In this document: positions 22,408 through 34,094 of the stretch, piece after piece | Position numbering within the stretch: the first letter of the stretch is position 1 | How the letters are laid out: each line of letters opens with the position of its first letter | Assembly (NCBI GenBank): GCA_964017235.1 | Contig: OZ024927.1 | Coordinates: 45,079,293 to 45,143,292 of the forward strand | DNA from: Sabellastarte sp. h YS-2021 | Lineage: Eukaryota > Annelida > Polychaeta > Sabellida > Sabellidae | Reading direction: 5' to 3' | Length of the DNA stretch: 64,000 nucleotides | Position numbers and translations under genes: made by a program | Notes under the pieces: model-generated | Seen by the model: only the letters and a program-made list of their open reading frames with translations | Databases searched by the model: none | Told to the model about the DNA's origin: nothing

Positions 22408-24355
22408 TACCCCACAGCCCCTAAGGGCTGTCGGGGTATTGTTTTCACCCATGGTGTCCGGATGGGCGGGCGGCGGGAAATAGTTTGTCTGGGCTGTATC
22501 TCAGAAACCGTAAGGTGTAGGAAGTTCATACATGGCAGGGACATTGGTTGGGGGGTGTAGGTTTGCAACGTCATGGTCTGACCTTGATTTGACCTTTGAC
22601 CTTGCCGTAGTGACCTTGAGTTTGAAAATCTTGTCCGGGCTATATCTCGGCAACCATAAGGTGTAATAAGTTGATACTTGGCAGGGACATTAGTTAGGGG
22701 TTGTAGGTGTGCAACATCATGGTCTGACCTTGATTTGATCTTTGACCTTGACCTATAAAATCTTGTCCGGGCTATATCTCGGAAACCGTAAGGTGTAGGA
22801 AGTTGATACTTGGTAGGGACATTGGTTAGGGGGAGTAGGTGTGCAACGTCATGGTCTGACCTTGATTTGACCTTTTCACCTTGCCATAGTGGCCTTGACC
22901 TATAAAATCTTGTCCGGGTTATATCTCGGAAACCATGAGGTGTAGGAAGCTGATACTTGGTGAGGACATTAGTTAGGGGTTGTAAGTATGCAACATCATG
23001 GTCTGACCTTGATTTGACCTTTGACCTTGCCGTAGTGACCGTGACCTATAAAATCTTGCCTGGGCTATATCTCGGGAACCGTAAGGTGTAGGAAGTTGAT
23101 ACTTGGTAGGGACATTGGTTAGGGGGTGTAGGTGTGCAATGTCATGGTCTGACCTTGATTTGACCTTTGACCTTGCCATAGTGGCCTTGACCTATAAAAT
23201 CTTGTCCGGGTTATATCTCGGAAACCGTGAGGTGTAGGAAGCTGATACTTGGTGATCACATTGGTTTGGGGGTAGCAGGTGTGCAACGTCATGGTGTGAC
23301 CTTGATTTGACCTTGCCGTAGTGACCTTGACCTATAAAACCTTGTCCGGGCTATATCTCAGCAACTGTAAGGTGTAGGAAGTTGATACTTGGTAGGGACA
23401 TTAGTTAGGGGGTGTAGATGTGCAACGTCATAGTGTGACCTTGATTTGACCTTTGCCATAGTGACCTTGACCTATAAAATGTTGTCCGGGCTATATATTG
23501 GAAACTGTAAGGTGTAGGAAGCTGATACTTGTTGAGGACATTGGTTGGGGGTAGTAGGTGTGCAAGATCATGGTGTGACCTTGATTTGACCTCTGACCTT
23601 GCCGTAGTGAACTTGACCTATAAAACCTGGTCCGGGCTATATCTTCGAAACCGTAAGGTGTAGGAAGTTGATATTTGGTAGGGACATTGGTTAGGGGGTG
23701 TAGGTGTGCTACGTCATAGTGTGACCTTGATTTGACCTTTAACCTTGCTGTAGTGACCTTGACCTATAAAATCTTGTCCAGGCTATATCTCAGACTGTAA
23801 GGTGTAGGAAGTTGGTTGAGGGTTTTAGGTGTGCCACGTCACGGTGTGACACTGATTGACCTTTGACCTTGCTGTATTGACCTTTAAAATCTTGTTGCAC
23901 TTTTGGTTCTGTCTGTTGATGCAGATTAAGCACTGCTAAAGTCATATTAGAATTCATTAAGAATTTCCTTTTGCAAGTTCCCATTGTAACAGATGGGATT
24001 TCATCAAGTGAGCCACAGGCTTTTCTCCAACACCACACATAAGCATTCATTGAATGTATTGCCACTTCTGTATGCATGGGTAATATTCAAAACATCCAAA
24101 CCATAATTCGGCCATTTTTGGTTTACTGATAAGTGCTGTCATTTTATTATTGAAATGTTTTGTTTTAATACTTCATCTTTACATACGTTTGTTTTCCTTA
24201 GATATTATTTTCTCTACTTAAGCATTATTTGGACCTTAATATAACTGACACTGCTCTGAAAGTATCTTAAACTTTGTGCTGTTATACTACTTCTATATCT
24301 CATGGTGTTGAAAAATATTTCCCCAGGCTGTGGGGTACGGGCATCTCTGATGCTA
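22408..24355 (+). mobile_element. Element C1: satellite-carrying Helentron-like element
   Basis: The left end TACCCCACAGCCC forms a palindrome (ACAGCCC-ctaa-GGGCTGT), then a CG-rich phrase (GATGGGCGGGCGGCGGGAAA). The array fills 22490-23880. The right part (23930-24110, 24180-24355) is shared with the inverted copy C2 and ends with the inverse subterminal repeat GGCTGTGGGGTA and the hairpin GCATC-tct-GATGC before CTATTTTT. The final CTAT is not the CTAG of the other families. Confidence 0.6.
22490..23880 (+). repeat. Tandem array of ~146 bp units (family C), about 10 copies
   Basis: Each unit reads GGGCTATATCTCGGAAACCG, TAAGGTGTAGGAAGTTGATA, CTTGGTAGGGACATTGGTTA, then TGGTCTGACCTTGATTTGAC, CTTTGACCTTGCCGTAGTGA and CCTTGACC. 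The complement contains several TCAAGGTCA-type half-sites and the direct repeat AGGTCAAAGGTCA. Confidence 0.9.
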
Positions 24356-25135
24356 TTTTTGTGGCTATCTTGAATTTCTGCACAAAGCGGTAAAATGCAA
24401 ACCTCTCATAAACTGTGCAAAATAGTACGATGTCAGCTGAATTTTTGGTTTGGAGGGTACGTGCATAAGTAAGCTGACCGTTTTTTCGAAAAATCATTCT
24501 TCCACTATTTTGGTGGCCATCTTGAATTTCTGCATACAAAGCAAAAATGCATTTATCTTGGAAATTGAGTGAGATAAAGCAATGTCGGTCAAATTTTTGG
24601 TTTCAGTTTTTAAAAACAAAATTATTGTCCTGCCACGTTTGGCTTATCCTTCACTCCTTGTTCATGTAAGACAGCTGTGGTGTCTGTGGGAATGAGAATG
24701 GACTGGCTGTAGCAAAAGTGCTCAAATTTTTGTAGGGCTAGTAGAGTTACCTCGTTTTCCAGGAAGTTTGTGATTAACTTGCTTTTTGGAACTCTGAAAA
24801 CTCTTGAGGGTCAGCTATGTAAGAAGGTGTGTCATGCCTCATGTTGATAGCTATTTCTGAGGTTTGGCATAACCATTCTGGATGAGAGACTGTGTTTAGA
24901 GGGGTGGGGCTTGTTCTTGAAATAGAGAGGGTGGAACTTGCCTTTAAGATTGATACTACTCTTGGACTTAAACCCTTGGAGGCTTAGGCCAGCCAAAATT
25001 TCTGAAACCAGCCCCACAGGATCATTTGGAGCAGCATTGAAAAAAACTTTTACATTTGGGGTAGAAATACTGACTTTGCTGATTCTACTTCCATGACTCG
25101 AACTAGAAAAATGTTTTTGCTGACAAAAACGAAGC
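24356..25135 (+). other. Non-coding; two diverged B-like units, then no recognisable feature
   Basis: At 24356-24600 GGTGGCCATCTTGAATTTCT and AAATTGAGTGAGATAAAGCA are remnants of family-B type units. From 24600 to 25135 I see nothing I can assign; the minus-strand frame at 24832-25179 has repeat-like composition and no splice context. Confidence 0.4.
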
Positions 25136-25139
25136 GGCC

Positions 25140-25626
25140 CTGATGAAAAAGAAGTCACCCATGACTTTAAGGTGACCATAAAGTAAGAATGTCCCTTTTG
25201 TCATCCTTTATAAGTGCATAAAGTTTAGCTCAGGTCAGTTGAACAATAAGATAGCCAGAGGCTGAAACTTCCTTTTTCACTGTAAGGTGACCATAACTTC
25301 ATTCATATTGCGACTTTAAGGCGACCATAATATGAGAATGTGCCTTTAATATCAATATATGTTAGATATGGAAAAATAAAAGAGCCAGATGGCTTTATTC
25401 AAATGTTATGACTTTAGTGGGGGGGGGGGGGGGGGGAAATTATATTAACAGTTTAAGGTCACCATAAAGTCAGGATACCCTTTGGTTTGCCATCCTTTAT
25501 AGGTGTGCAAAGTTTAATTGAGGTCAGTCGAACAATAAGATATTTGGAGGCTGAAAACCCCCTTATTTCACTTTAAGGTGGCTACAACTCCATTCATACT
25601 GAGAGTTTAGGGTGACCAAAAGTATA
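25140..25626 (+). repeat. Array H, left part (units interrupted by element B2)
   Basis: Repeated words: TTTAAGGTGACCATAAAGT, GCATAAAGTTTAGCTCAGG, TCAGTTGAACAATAAGATA, AAAAATAAAAGAGCCAGA. The series resumes at 31090, so B2 inserted into this array. A run of about 20 G lies at 25417-25436. Confidence 0.7.
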
Positions 25627-28600
25627 ATTATGTCCACCCCCCTGGGGGGTGGATATATTATTTTTGCTTTTTTCGCCGTCCGATGTCCGATGTCCGTTGT
25701 CCGATGTCCGATGTCCGATGTCCGGCGTCCGGCGTCCGATGTCCGGCGTCACGCATGGTTTCCGCTCATTTAAAGGAAAAGTATTAGAGCTATTGTCACC
25801 AAATTTGGTATGCAGGCTTATTGGGTCAGTAGCTTGCTTGGGATTGCTTTTGGCTGTTGTACCTCTTTTGCTTACTGAGTAATACTTAAGTACAGCTATT
25901 TTCAGTACCCATTGGTTTCCGTGCATTTAAGCCAAAATAATTAAAGATATTTTACTACAATTTTGAATACAAGATTGTTATGTCCATAGCTCGCTTGGTA
26001 TTGCATTTGGGACTGATAGCTTTGTCAGTACATGAGTAATAGCCATTTAGGTACTTCATTGTGTATTTTCAGTACTACTTTTGAGTAATTTGCTTCTATC
26101 TCCTTAACCGTGCGAGATAGAGCGATTTCGGCAAAATTTTCGACCCGCAGGGTATCTGAGGAGTGTACTCTTTGCAATTTTCAAAAAATTTTCCCCTCCC
26201 CAAAAATGGCGGCCATTTTGAATTTTCGAATTTTTGCCAAAAATGGCAAAACACAAATTTGCTTCTATCTCCTTAACCGTGCGAGATAGAGCGATTTCGT
26301 CGAAATTTTCGACCCACAGGGTATCTAAGGAATGTAATATTTGCAATTTTCCAAAAATTTTCCCCTCCCCAAAAATGGCGGCCATTTTGAATTTTCGAAT
26401 TTTTGCCAAAAATGGCAAAACACAAATTTGCTTCTATCTCCTTAACCGTGCGAGATAGAGCGATTTCGTCGAAATTTTCGACCCACAGGGTATCTAAGGA
26501 ATGTAATATTTGCAATTTTCAAAAAAATTTCCCCTCCCCAAAAATGGCGGCCATTTTGAATTTTCGAATTTTTGCCAAAAATGGCAAAACACAAATTTGC
26601 TTCTATCTCCTTAACCGTGCGAGATAGAGCGATTTCGGCAAAATTTTCGACCCACAGGGGATCTAAGGAATGCAATCTTTGCAATTTTCCAAAAATTTTC
26701 CCCTCCCCAAAAATGGCGGCCATTTTGAATTTTCGAATTTTTGCCAAAAATGGCAAAACACTAATTTGCTTCTATCTCCTTAACCGTGCGAGATAGAGCG
26801 ATTTCGGCAAAATTTTCGACACACAGGGTATCTAAGCAATGCAATCTTTGCAATTTTCAAAATATTTTCCCCTCCCCAAAAATGGCGGCCATTTTGAATT
26901 TTTGCCAAAAATAGTAAAACACAAATTTGCTTCTATCTCCTTAACCGTGCGAGATAGAGCGATTTCGTCGAAATTTTCGACCCACAGGGTATCTAAGGAA
27001 TGTAATATTTGCAATTTTCAAAAAATTTTCCCCTCCCCAAAAATGGCGGCCATTTTGAATTTTCGAATTTTTGCCAAAAATGGCAAAACACAAATTTGCT
27101 TCTATCTCCTTAACCGTGCGAGATAGAGCGATTTCGGCAAAATTTTCGACCCACAGGGGATCTAAGGAATGCAATCTTTGCAATTTTCCAAAAATTTTCC
27201 CCTCCCCAAAAATGGCGGCCATTTTGAATTTTCGAATTTTTGCCAAAAATGGCAAAACACTAATTTGCTTCTATCTCCTTAACCGTGCGAGATAGAGCGA
27301 TTTCGGCAAAATTTTAGACGCACAGGGTATCTAAGCAATGCAATCTTTGCAATTTTCAAAATATTTTCCCCTCCCCAAAAATGGCGGCCATTTTGAATTT
27401 TCGAATTTTTGCCAAAAATGGCAAAACACAAATTTGCTTCTATCTCCTTAACCGTGCGAGATAGAGCGATTTCGTCGAAATTTTCGACCCACAGGGTATC
27501 TAAGGAATGCAATCTTTGCAATTTTCAAAAAATTTTCCCCTCCCCAAAAATGGCGGCCATTTTGAATTTTCGAATTTTTGCCAAAAATGGCAAAACACAA
27601 ATTTGCTTCTATCTCCTTAACTGTGCGAGATAGAGCGATTTCGTCGAAATTTTCGACCCACAGGGTATCTAAGGAATGCAATCTTTGCAATTTTCCAAAA
27701 ATTTTCCCCTCCCCAAAAATGGCGGCCATTTTGAATTTTCGAATTTTTGCCAAAAATGGCAAAACACAAATTTGCTTCTATCTCCTTAACCGTGCGAGAT
27801 AGAGCGATTTCATCGAAATTTTCGACCCACAGGGTATCTAAGGAATGCAATCTTTGCAATTTTCAAAAAAATTTCCCCTCCCCAAAAATGGCGGCCATTT
27901 TGAATTTTCGAATTTTTGCCAAAAATGGCAAAACACAAATTTGCTTCTATCTCCTTAACCGTGCGAGATAGAGCGATTTCGGCAAAATTTTCGACACACA
28001 GGGTATCTAACCAATGCAATCTTTGCAATTTTCAAAATATTTTCCCCTCCCCAAAAATGGCGGCCATTTTGAATTTTTGAATTTTTGCCAAAAATGGCAA
28101 AACACAAATTTGCTTCTATCTCCTTAACCGTGCGAGATAGAGCGATTTCGTCGAAATTTTCGACCCACAGGGTATCTAAGGAATGTAATATTTGCAATTT
28201 TCAAAAAATTTTCCCCTCCCCAAAAATGGCGGCCATTTTGAATTTTCGAATTTTTCCCAAAAATGGCAAAACACAAATTTGCTTCTATCTCCTTAACCGT
28301 GCGAGATAGAGCGATTTCGTCGAAATTTTCGACCCACAGGGTATCTAAGGAATGCAATCTTTGCAATTTTCCAAAAATTTTCCCCTCCCCAAAAATGGCG
28401 GCCATTTTGAATTTTCGAATTTTTGCCAAAAATGGCAAAACACAAATTTGCTTCTATCTCCTTAACCGTGCGAGATAGAGCGATTTCGTCGAAATTTTCG
28501 ACCCACAGGGTATCTAAGGAATGTAATATTTGCAATTTTCAAAAAAATTTCCCCTCCCCAAAAATGGCGGCCATTTTGAATTTTCGAATTTTTGCCAAAA

Positions 28601-31080
28601 ATGGCAAAACACAAATTTGCTTCTATCTCCTTAACCGTGCGAGATAGAGCGATTTCGGCAAAATTTTCGACCCACAGGGGATCTAAGGAATGCAATCTTT
28701 GCAATTTTCCAAAAATTTTCCCCTCCCCAAAAATGGCGGCCATTTTGAATTTTCGAATTTTTGCCAAAAATGGCAAAACACTAATTTGCTTCTATCTCCT
28801 TAACCGTGCGAGATAGAGCGATTTCGGCAAAATTTTCGACGCACAGGGTATCTAAGCAATGCAATCTTTGCAATTTTCAAAATATTTTCCCCTCCCCAAA
28901 AATGGCGGCCATTTTGAATTTTCGAATTTTTGCCAAAAATGGCAAAACACAAATTTGCTTCTATCTCCTTAACCGTGCGAGATAGAGCGATTTCGTCGAA
29001 ATTTTCGACCCACAGGGTATCTAAGGAATGTAATCTTTGCAATTTTCAAAAAATTTTCCCCTCCCCAAAAATGGCGGCCATTTTGAATTTTTGAATTTTT
29101 GCCAAAAATTGCAAAACACAAATTTGCTTCTATCTCCTTAACCGTGCGAGATAGAGCGATTTCGTCGAAATTTTCGACCCACAGGGTATCTAAGGAATGC
29201 AATCTTTGCAATTTTCCAAAAATTTTCCCCTCCCCAAAAATGGCGGCCATTTTGAATTTTCGAATTTTTGCCAAAAATGGCAAAACACAAATTTGCTTCT
29301 ATCTCCTTAACCGTGCGAGATAGAGCGATTTCATCGAAATTTTCGACCCACAGGGTATCTAAGGAATGTAATATTTGCAATTTTCAAAAAATTTTCCCCT
29401 CCCCAAAAATGGCGGCCATTTTGAATTTTCGAATTTTTGCCAAAAATGGCAAAACACAAATTTGCTTCTATCTCCTTAACCGTGCGAGATAGAGCGATTT
29501 CGTCGAAATTTTCGACCCACAGGGTATCTAAGGAATGCAATCTTTGCAATTTTCCAAAAATTTTCCCCTCCCCAAAAATGGCGGCCATTTTGAATTTTCG
29601 AATTTTTGCCAAAAATGGCAAAACACAAATTTGCTTCTATCTCCTTAACCGTGCCAGATAGAGTGATTTCGTCAAAATTTTCGACCCACAGGGTATCTGA
29701 GCATTGTACTCTTGGTAATTTCTAAAAAATTTTCCCCTCCCCTAAAATGGCGGCCATTTTGAATTTTCAAATTTTTGCCAAAAATGGCAAAACACAAATT
29801 TGCTTCTATCTCCTTAACCATGCGAGATAGAGCGATTTCGTCGAAATTTTCGACCCAAAGGGTATCTAAGGAATGCAATCTTTGCAATTTTCAAAAAATT
29901 TTCCCCTCCCCAAAATTGGCGGCCATTTTGAATTTTCGAATTTTTGCCAAAAATGGCAAAACACAAATTTGCTTCTATCTCCTTAACCGTGCCAGATAGA
30001 GCGATTTCGTCAAAATTTTCGACCCACAGGGTATCTGAGCATTGTACTCTTGGTAATTTAAAAAAAATTTTCCCCTCCCCAAAAATGGCGGCCATTTTGA
30101 ATTTTCGAATTTTTGCCAAAAATGGCAAAACACTAATTTGCTTCTATCTCCTTAACCGTGCGAGATAGAGCGATTTCGTCAAAATTTTCGACGCACAGCG
30201 TATCTAAGCAATGCAATCTTTGCAATTTTCAAAAAATTTTCCCCTCCCCAAAAATGGCGGCCATTTTGAATTTTCGAAGTTTTGCCAAAAATGGCAAAAC
30301 ACAAATTTCCTTCTATCTCCTTAACCATGCGAGATAGAGCGATTTCGTCGAAATTTTCGACCCACAGGTATTTGAGCATTGTATTCTTGGCAATTTAAAA
30401 AAAAATTTCCCCTCCCCTAAAATGGCGGCCATTTTGAATTTTCGAATTTTTGCCAAAAATGGCAAAACACAAATTTGCTTCTATCTCCTTAACCATGCGA
30501 GATAGAGCGATTTCGTCGAAATTTTTCGACCCACAGGGTATCTAAGGAATGTAATCTTTGCAATTTTCAAAAAATTTTCCCCTCCCCAAAAATGGCAGCC
30601 ATTTTGAATTTTCGAATTTTTGCCCAAAATGGAAAAACACAAACTGGCCTTAACCGTGCAAAATACAGTTATTTTGTTGAAATTTTCGACCCATAGGGTA
30701 TCTAAGAAATGTACTCTTGGCAATTTTCAAAAAAATTTCCTTTTCCCAAAAATGGCGGCCATTTTGAATTTTCAAATTTTTGCCAAAAATAGAAAAACAG
30801 GAATTTGCTTCTATCTTCTTAACCGTGCAAGATAGAGTGATTTCGTCAAAATTTTCAACCCAACCAATGCAAAAAGGCATGAAGCTGAAATAATTTACAT
30901 CTACACTAACAAATATTTAAGCATCATTGATATATTTTACAAATGAAACAGGGTCTTGTAAGACTACTGTACAATTTGGGCAAAAGGTTCATGGGTGGAC
31001 ATTACACATGATAATGTGTGTTCTTCTATGCTATCCTGTTTCTATTCGCATCTACTATCAACAGGGCGGCCTATTTCTAG
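25627..31080 (+). mobile_element. Element B2: 5.45 kb copy of family B with expanded array
   Basis: It shares with B1 the left palindrome (TCCACCCCCC...), the leader (ACGCATGGTTTCCGCTCATT), the right repeat GGGTGGACATTAC, the hairpin ACACAT-gata-ATGTGT and the end TATTTCTAG|TT. Between the CGG-rich start and the leader, GATGTCC words are locally expanded (25680-25745). The array consists only of 169 bp units, whereas B1 has mostly 151 bp units. Confidence 0.65.
26095..30870 (+). repeat. Tandem array of 169 bp units (family B, type 2), about 28 copies
   Basis: Highly homogeneous units: TTTGCTTCTATCTCCTTAAC, CGTGCGAGATAGAGCGATTT, CGACCCACAGGGTATCTAAG, TCCCCTCCCCAAAAATGGCG, GCCATTTTGAATTTTCGAAT. 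Central units are nearly identical; the last five or six are more diverged, as is usual at array edges. Diagnostic variants (CGACACACAG or CGACGCACAG with AAAATATTTT) recur at ~26820, 27317, 27993, 28838. The palindromic AAAATGGCGGCCATTTT is in nearly every unit. Confidence 0.95.
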
Positions 31081-31089
31081 TTTTTATCT

Positions 31090-31345
31090 AGTTTAATACC
31101 AGTGATAATTTCGATGTAAAAAAATAAAAAAAGAAAGGAGCCAGAGGATTTTATTCCAATTTGATGACTTTAAGCAGGCCATATGCCCTTTAACATTTTG
31201 AGTTTAAGGTCACCATAAAGTCAGGATATTCCTTTGGCAAATCTTAATATATGTGCCAAGTTTGGTTGAAAAAAGTAAAAAACTAAGTGAACTGGAGGGC
31301 TAAAACCCCGTTTTGTGACATTAAGGTGACCATAAGATTGCAGAT
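31090..31345 (+). repeat. Array H, right part
   Basis: It continues the units of 25140-25626 (AAGGTCACCATAAAGTCAGG, ATATGTGCCAAGTTTGGTTG, TTAAGGTGACCATAAGATTG) after the B2 insertion. Confidence 0.65.
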
Positions 31346-32165
31346 ACAGGGCTAAAACTTCGGCATGTGAAAGATTATCAAAAAGTAACTGAATAAGTTA
31401 TTCCAACAAAACGCCGAAATCCTAACCGTTTTTGAGATACAGACCAAGTACCCATTTTTTAAAAATTTAGGAAAATAAAACACCTCCCATTCAGGCATCA
31501 ATAGTCCGATTGATGAGAAAATCCTTTCCGACCTTGGAAATTTGGTCTAGAATGTACCTGATAAATTTTATAGCACAGGTGTGTGTGGTTTTTTCCGAAA
31601 CACGATGACAGGGTGTTTTGGAGTTATGCTTAAGGTTACCTTAAGTAAAGCTTAAGGTCTGCGCAAAGTATCCCTAAAATTTTTCCCGCCCCTATAGTTT
31701 TAAAGAAAGATAAGAAGGAAAGAAATATTTAAAAGGCTAAGAAGTTTTTTTTTTTTTTTTTTTTTTTTGCCAGCATAATTAATTTTTATTCACCCTTTTT
31801 GCACAAGTTTTTGCCTTACTCTGGGGGGGTGAGGGTGGACAACCCCCCATCAGGAGCTTACAAAAATCAGCCATACACAGATGGCGGGTACATTGGCATA
31901 CAGAGTTAACTTGATAAATAAAGGGTATTGTACTTCACACATTCCTCTATGACCTTCCAAGCTGGATTTTATTAATATATGAAAAAAGAGAGGAGGAAAA
32001 AAAAAAAAAAAGAGAAACAGTTTATTTACACCCCAAAAAAAAAAAAAAAAAAAAAAAAACCCTGTAACTAAGAAGTTATTCAAGGGAGACCATAATCCGG
32101 CGGTGGCGGTGATCAGTCGAACTTCGGTGAAAACAAATAAGCGTCCCTTACGGGCCGCTTAATTA
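31346..32165 (-). mobile_element. Element E4, 5' part (leader and palindrome), minus orientation
   Basis: Read on the minus strand it begins with the palindrome AAGCGGCCC-gtaa-GGGACGCTT (32142-32163). A CG-rich phrase (ACCGCCACCGCCGG), ATTATGGTCTCCCTTGAATA and a leader follow, then the H array. The leader is paralogous to 32905-33130. A SINE-like insertion splits it. Confidence 0.55.
31747..32069 (-). mobile_element. SINE-like insertion, copy 2, with 8 bp target duplication
   Basis: AAGAAGTT flanks it exactly (31739-31746, 32070-32077). The paralogous leader at ~33080 has the uninterrupted site. On the minus strand it starts AGTTACAGGG, contains two T-runs, GGGGTGTAAATAAAC, TTTTGTAAGCTCCTGATGGG, AATAAAAATTAATTATGC, and ends in a 20+ base A-tail. 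There is no tRNA-like head; it could equally be a retroposed mRNA 3' end. Confidence 0.75.
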
Positions 32166-32169
32166 GTAT

Positions 32170-32904
32170 GGTCCTTCCAGTTGCTGCTTCCATTTAGGGA
32201 GCCTTAGAGGCCGCTTTGGACTGGAAGGTATGCATAGAAAATTTGTAAATTGTACTTTGCCATGTCATCCTTTGTTGGGTGTAATTCCTGCCTTGATGTG
32301 ATCCAGGTAATCATCTGGTGAAGTTGGACATCTGGATGAGTCAGCTAGAAACTGCATGGCTTTGCTAATACAAAAACATACATTTTGACTAAAAGCAATG
32401 AGATCTCTGATTCTAGTGAGAGCTCAGCTAGCTTTGTTGGAGGACTTTCCTTTCCCAAGTTGTGAAATGGTAGTGTTTTGCTGGATATCTAGTGTGAAAA
32501 TACACCGATTAAATCCAGTCTCCTGGTTACAGACATAGCTTCCTTCTGCCAGAAAATGACAGTCTTACCAGGTCTTGAAGTTTCTGAAAGCTGGACCAGA
32601 TGGAGGTTGTACCACCAGATTTACAAAATCTGTTTGGGTGGCCAGTCATAACGGTCATATTCATAGTCTCGAACTTTCTGCACAGCCAGTCTTCTGCTGA
32701 TGTATCTATGGAAATTATCTTACCTGACTGGCTTTGCTTACCAGTCCACAGATTGTCATCTCTAGAGGAAGGTTGGTAGTCCATGTCTGGTATATGAAAT
32801 CATAATGATCTTCTGGTAAAATATTGTCAAGTACAGAATGAGAAGCAGAAAACACTGGCTCCATACCAGAAACATACAATTAGGTTGATGATCTGGCCGA
32901 TGGC
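32170..32904. other. Unassigned sequence with weak minus-strand open frame
   Basis: The minus-strand frame 32784-32527 (contains DTSAEDWLCRKFET and RLSFSGRRKLCL) has protein-like composition, but I do not recognise it and see no convincing splice pair. It lies between two E leaders and may be a decayed coding fragment of a mobile element. Confidence 0.2.
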
Positions 32905-33175
32905 TAATAAATTTTATAGCAGTGGTGTGTGTTTTTTTCCGGAAATGCGATGACAAGGTGTTTTTGAAAAATGAATAAGGTTACCTTAAGTAAAGTTTAA
33001 GGTCTCCTCAAAGTGTCCCAAACTTGTTTCCGTCCCTGTAGTTTTAAAGAAAGATAAGCAGGAAAGAAAAATTTGAAAGCCCAAGAAGTTATTCAAGGGA
33101 GACCATAATCCTGCGGCGGCGGTGGTGATCAGTCGAACTTAGGTGAAAACAAATAAGGGTCCCTAACGTGCCGCT
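32905..33175 (-). repeat. E5: second E leader and palindrome, abutting the DIRS element
   Basis: On the minus strand it starts AAGCGGCAC-gtta-GGGACCCTT, then ACCACCGCCGCCGCAGG and ATTATGGTCTCCCTTGAATA. Its 5' end touches the point where the DIRS coding sequence stops, so E insertion or a deletion created the DIRS truncation. Confidence 0.55.
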
Positions 33176-34010
33176 TCATTAGCGACATCAAACATCTTGC
33201 AGTCAAAACATGTTTTGACTTGAGTCATAGGATCAAATACTGAAGTTTGAGCCATCTCTCTTGAGTGGGTTTTACAAGGGCTGAATCTTGATGGTATTCG
33301 TAGCCCATGAACGAAAACACCTGAGTATGTTTCAGTTCTCATTTTTCCTGATTTATTATCCACCCCAAGGACTGGGTTAGGGCTACCACTCTCTGAGTGT
33401 TCACTTGGGCTTCCTCCTGAGACTGGGACCTGATCAGCCAGTCGTCCAGGTATTGGTGAAGTCTGAATCCTCTGGAGAGGGCCATGAGCTTCACTTCCTT
33501 TACAATCATTGTAAAGACCTGGGGGGCTGTAGCTAGTCCGAAAGAGAGGGAGGTGAACTGGAACACCTGCGTCCTGTGGTATTTCCTTGAGTTTGGGTGG
33601 ATGGGGATATGAAGGTAAGCATCTGATAGGTCTATCGACGATACCCATTCCCCTAGAATCAGGGAGGCCCTGATGGACTCTGGAGTTTCCATTTTGAACT
33701 TTTCTATGTGTAGAAAAGCATTGAGCCTGCTTAAGTCTATGACCGGCCTCCACCTTTGGTGAGGCTTGGGGACTAGAAACAGGCGACTGTAAAACCCGAG
33801 AGATTTTACATTTTCCACCCTTTCGATTGCATTCTTTGACAGAAGAGACTGGATACAAATGGCCAGAGCTTGGTCTTTTTGACGGGCCTTGTATTCTGAC
33901 TGAAGCAGAGGGAATCTTACCAGACTTGGTTTTGAAAGGAATGGCAGTACATAGCCATTGCTGATAATGTTTAACATGTTGGATGAACAGTTGTTTGTTT
34001 GCCAGTCTCT
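33173..34010 (-). pseudogene. DIRS-type reverse transcriptase, truncated and decayed
   Basis: The minus-strand frame 33977-33339 runs through standard reverse-transcriptase motifs: SRLFLVPKPHQRWRPVIDLS, WVSSIDLSDAYLHIPIH, FGLATAPQVFTMIVKEV and the catalytic YLDDW. After a TGA near 33339 the same frame continues with HTQVFSFMGYEYH and LKSKHVLTARC, the start of the RNase H connection, and stops at 33173. RNase H, tyrosine recombinase and methyltransferase domains expected of DIRS elements are absent. The sequence style and the gag-like zinc motif upstream fit DIRS1-like rather than Gypsy/Copia elements. Not functional as it stands. Confidence 0.82.
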
Positions 34011-34094
34011 TCAGAAAGAACGGAGGCGACCTCCTACTGGTGCTGAGGGAGGCTTTTATAGAGTCATTGGGGGGGGGGGGGATTTCCATGCCCT

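Noticed and set aside
24832..25179. 115-residue minus-strand frame with Ser-rich sequence
   Set aside because: No splice context or family resemblance; it overlaps the start of array H.
26104..30880. Dozens of overlapping 70-104 residue open frames on both strands (for example containing RDRAISSKFSTHRVSKECN)
   Set aside because: They are translations of the 169 bp satellite; 169 is not a multiple of 3, so the same peptides recur in shifting frames. No start context or splice structure.
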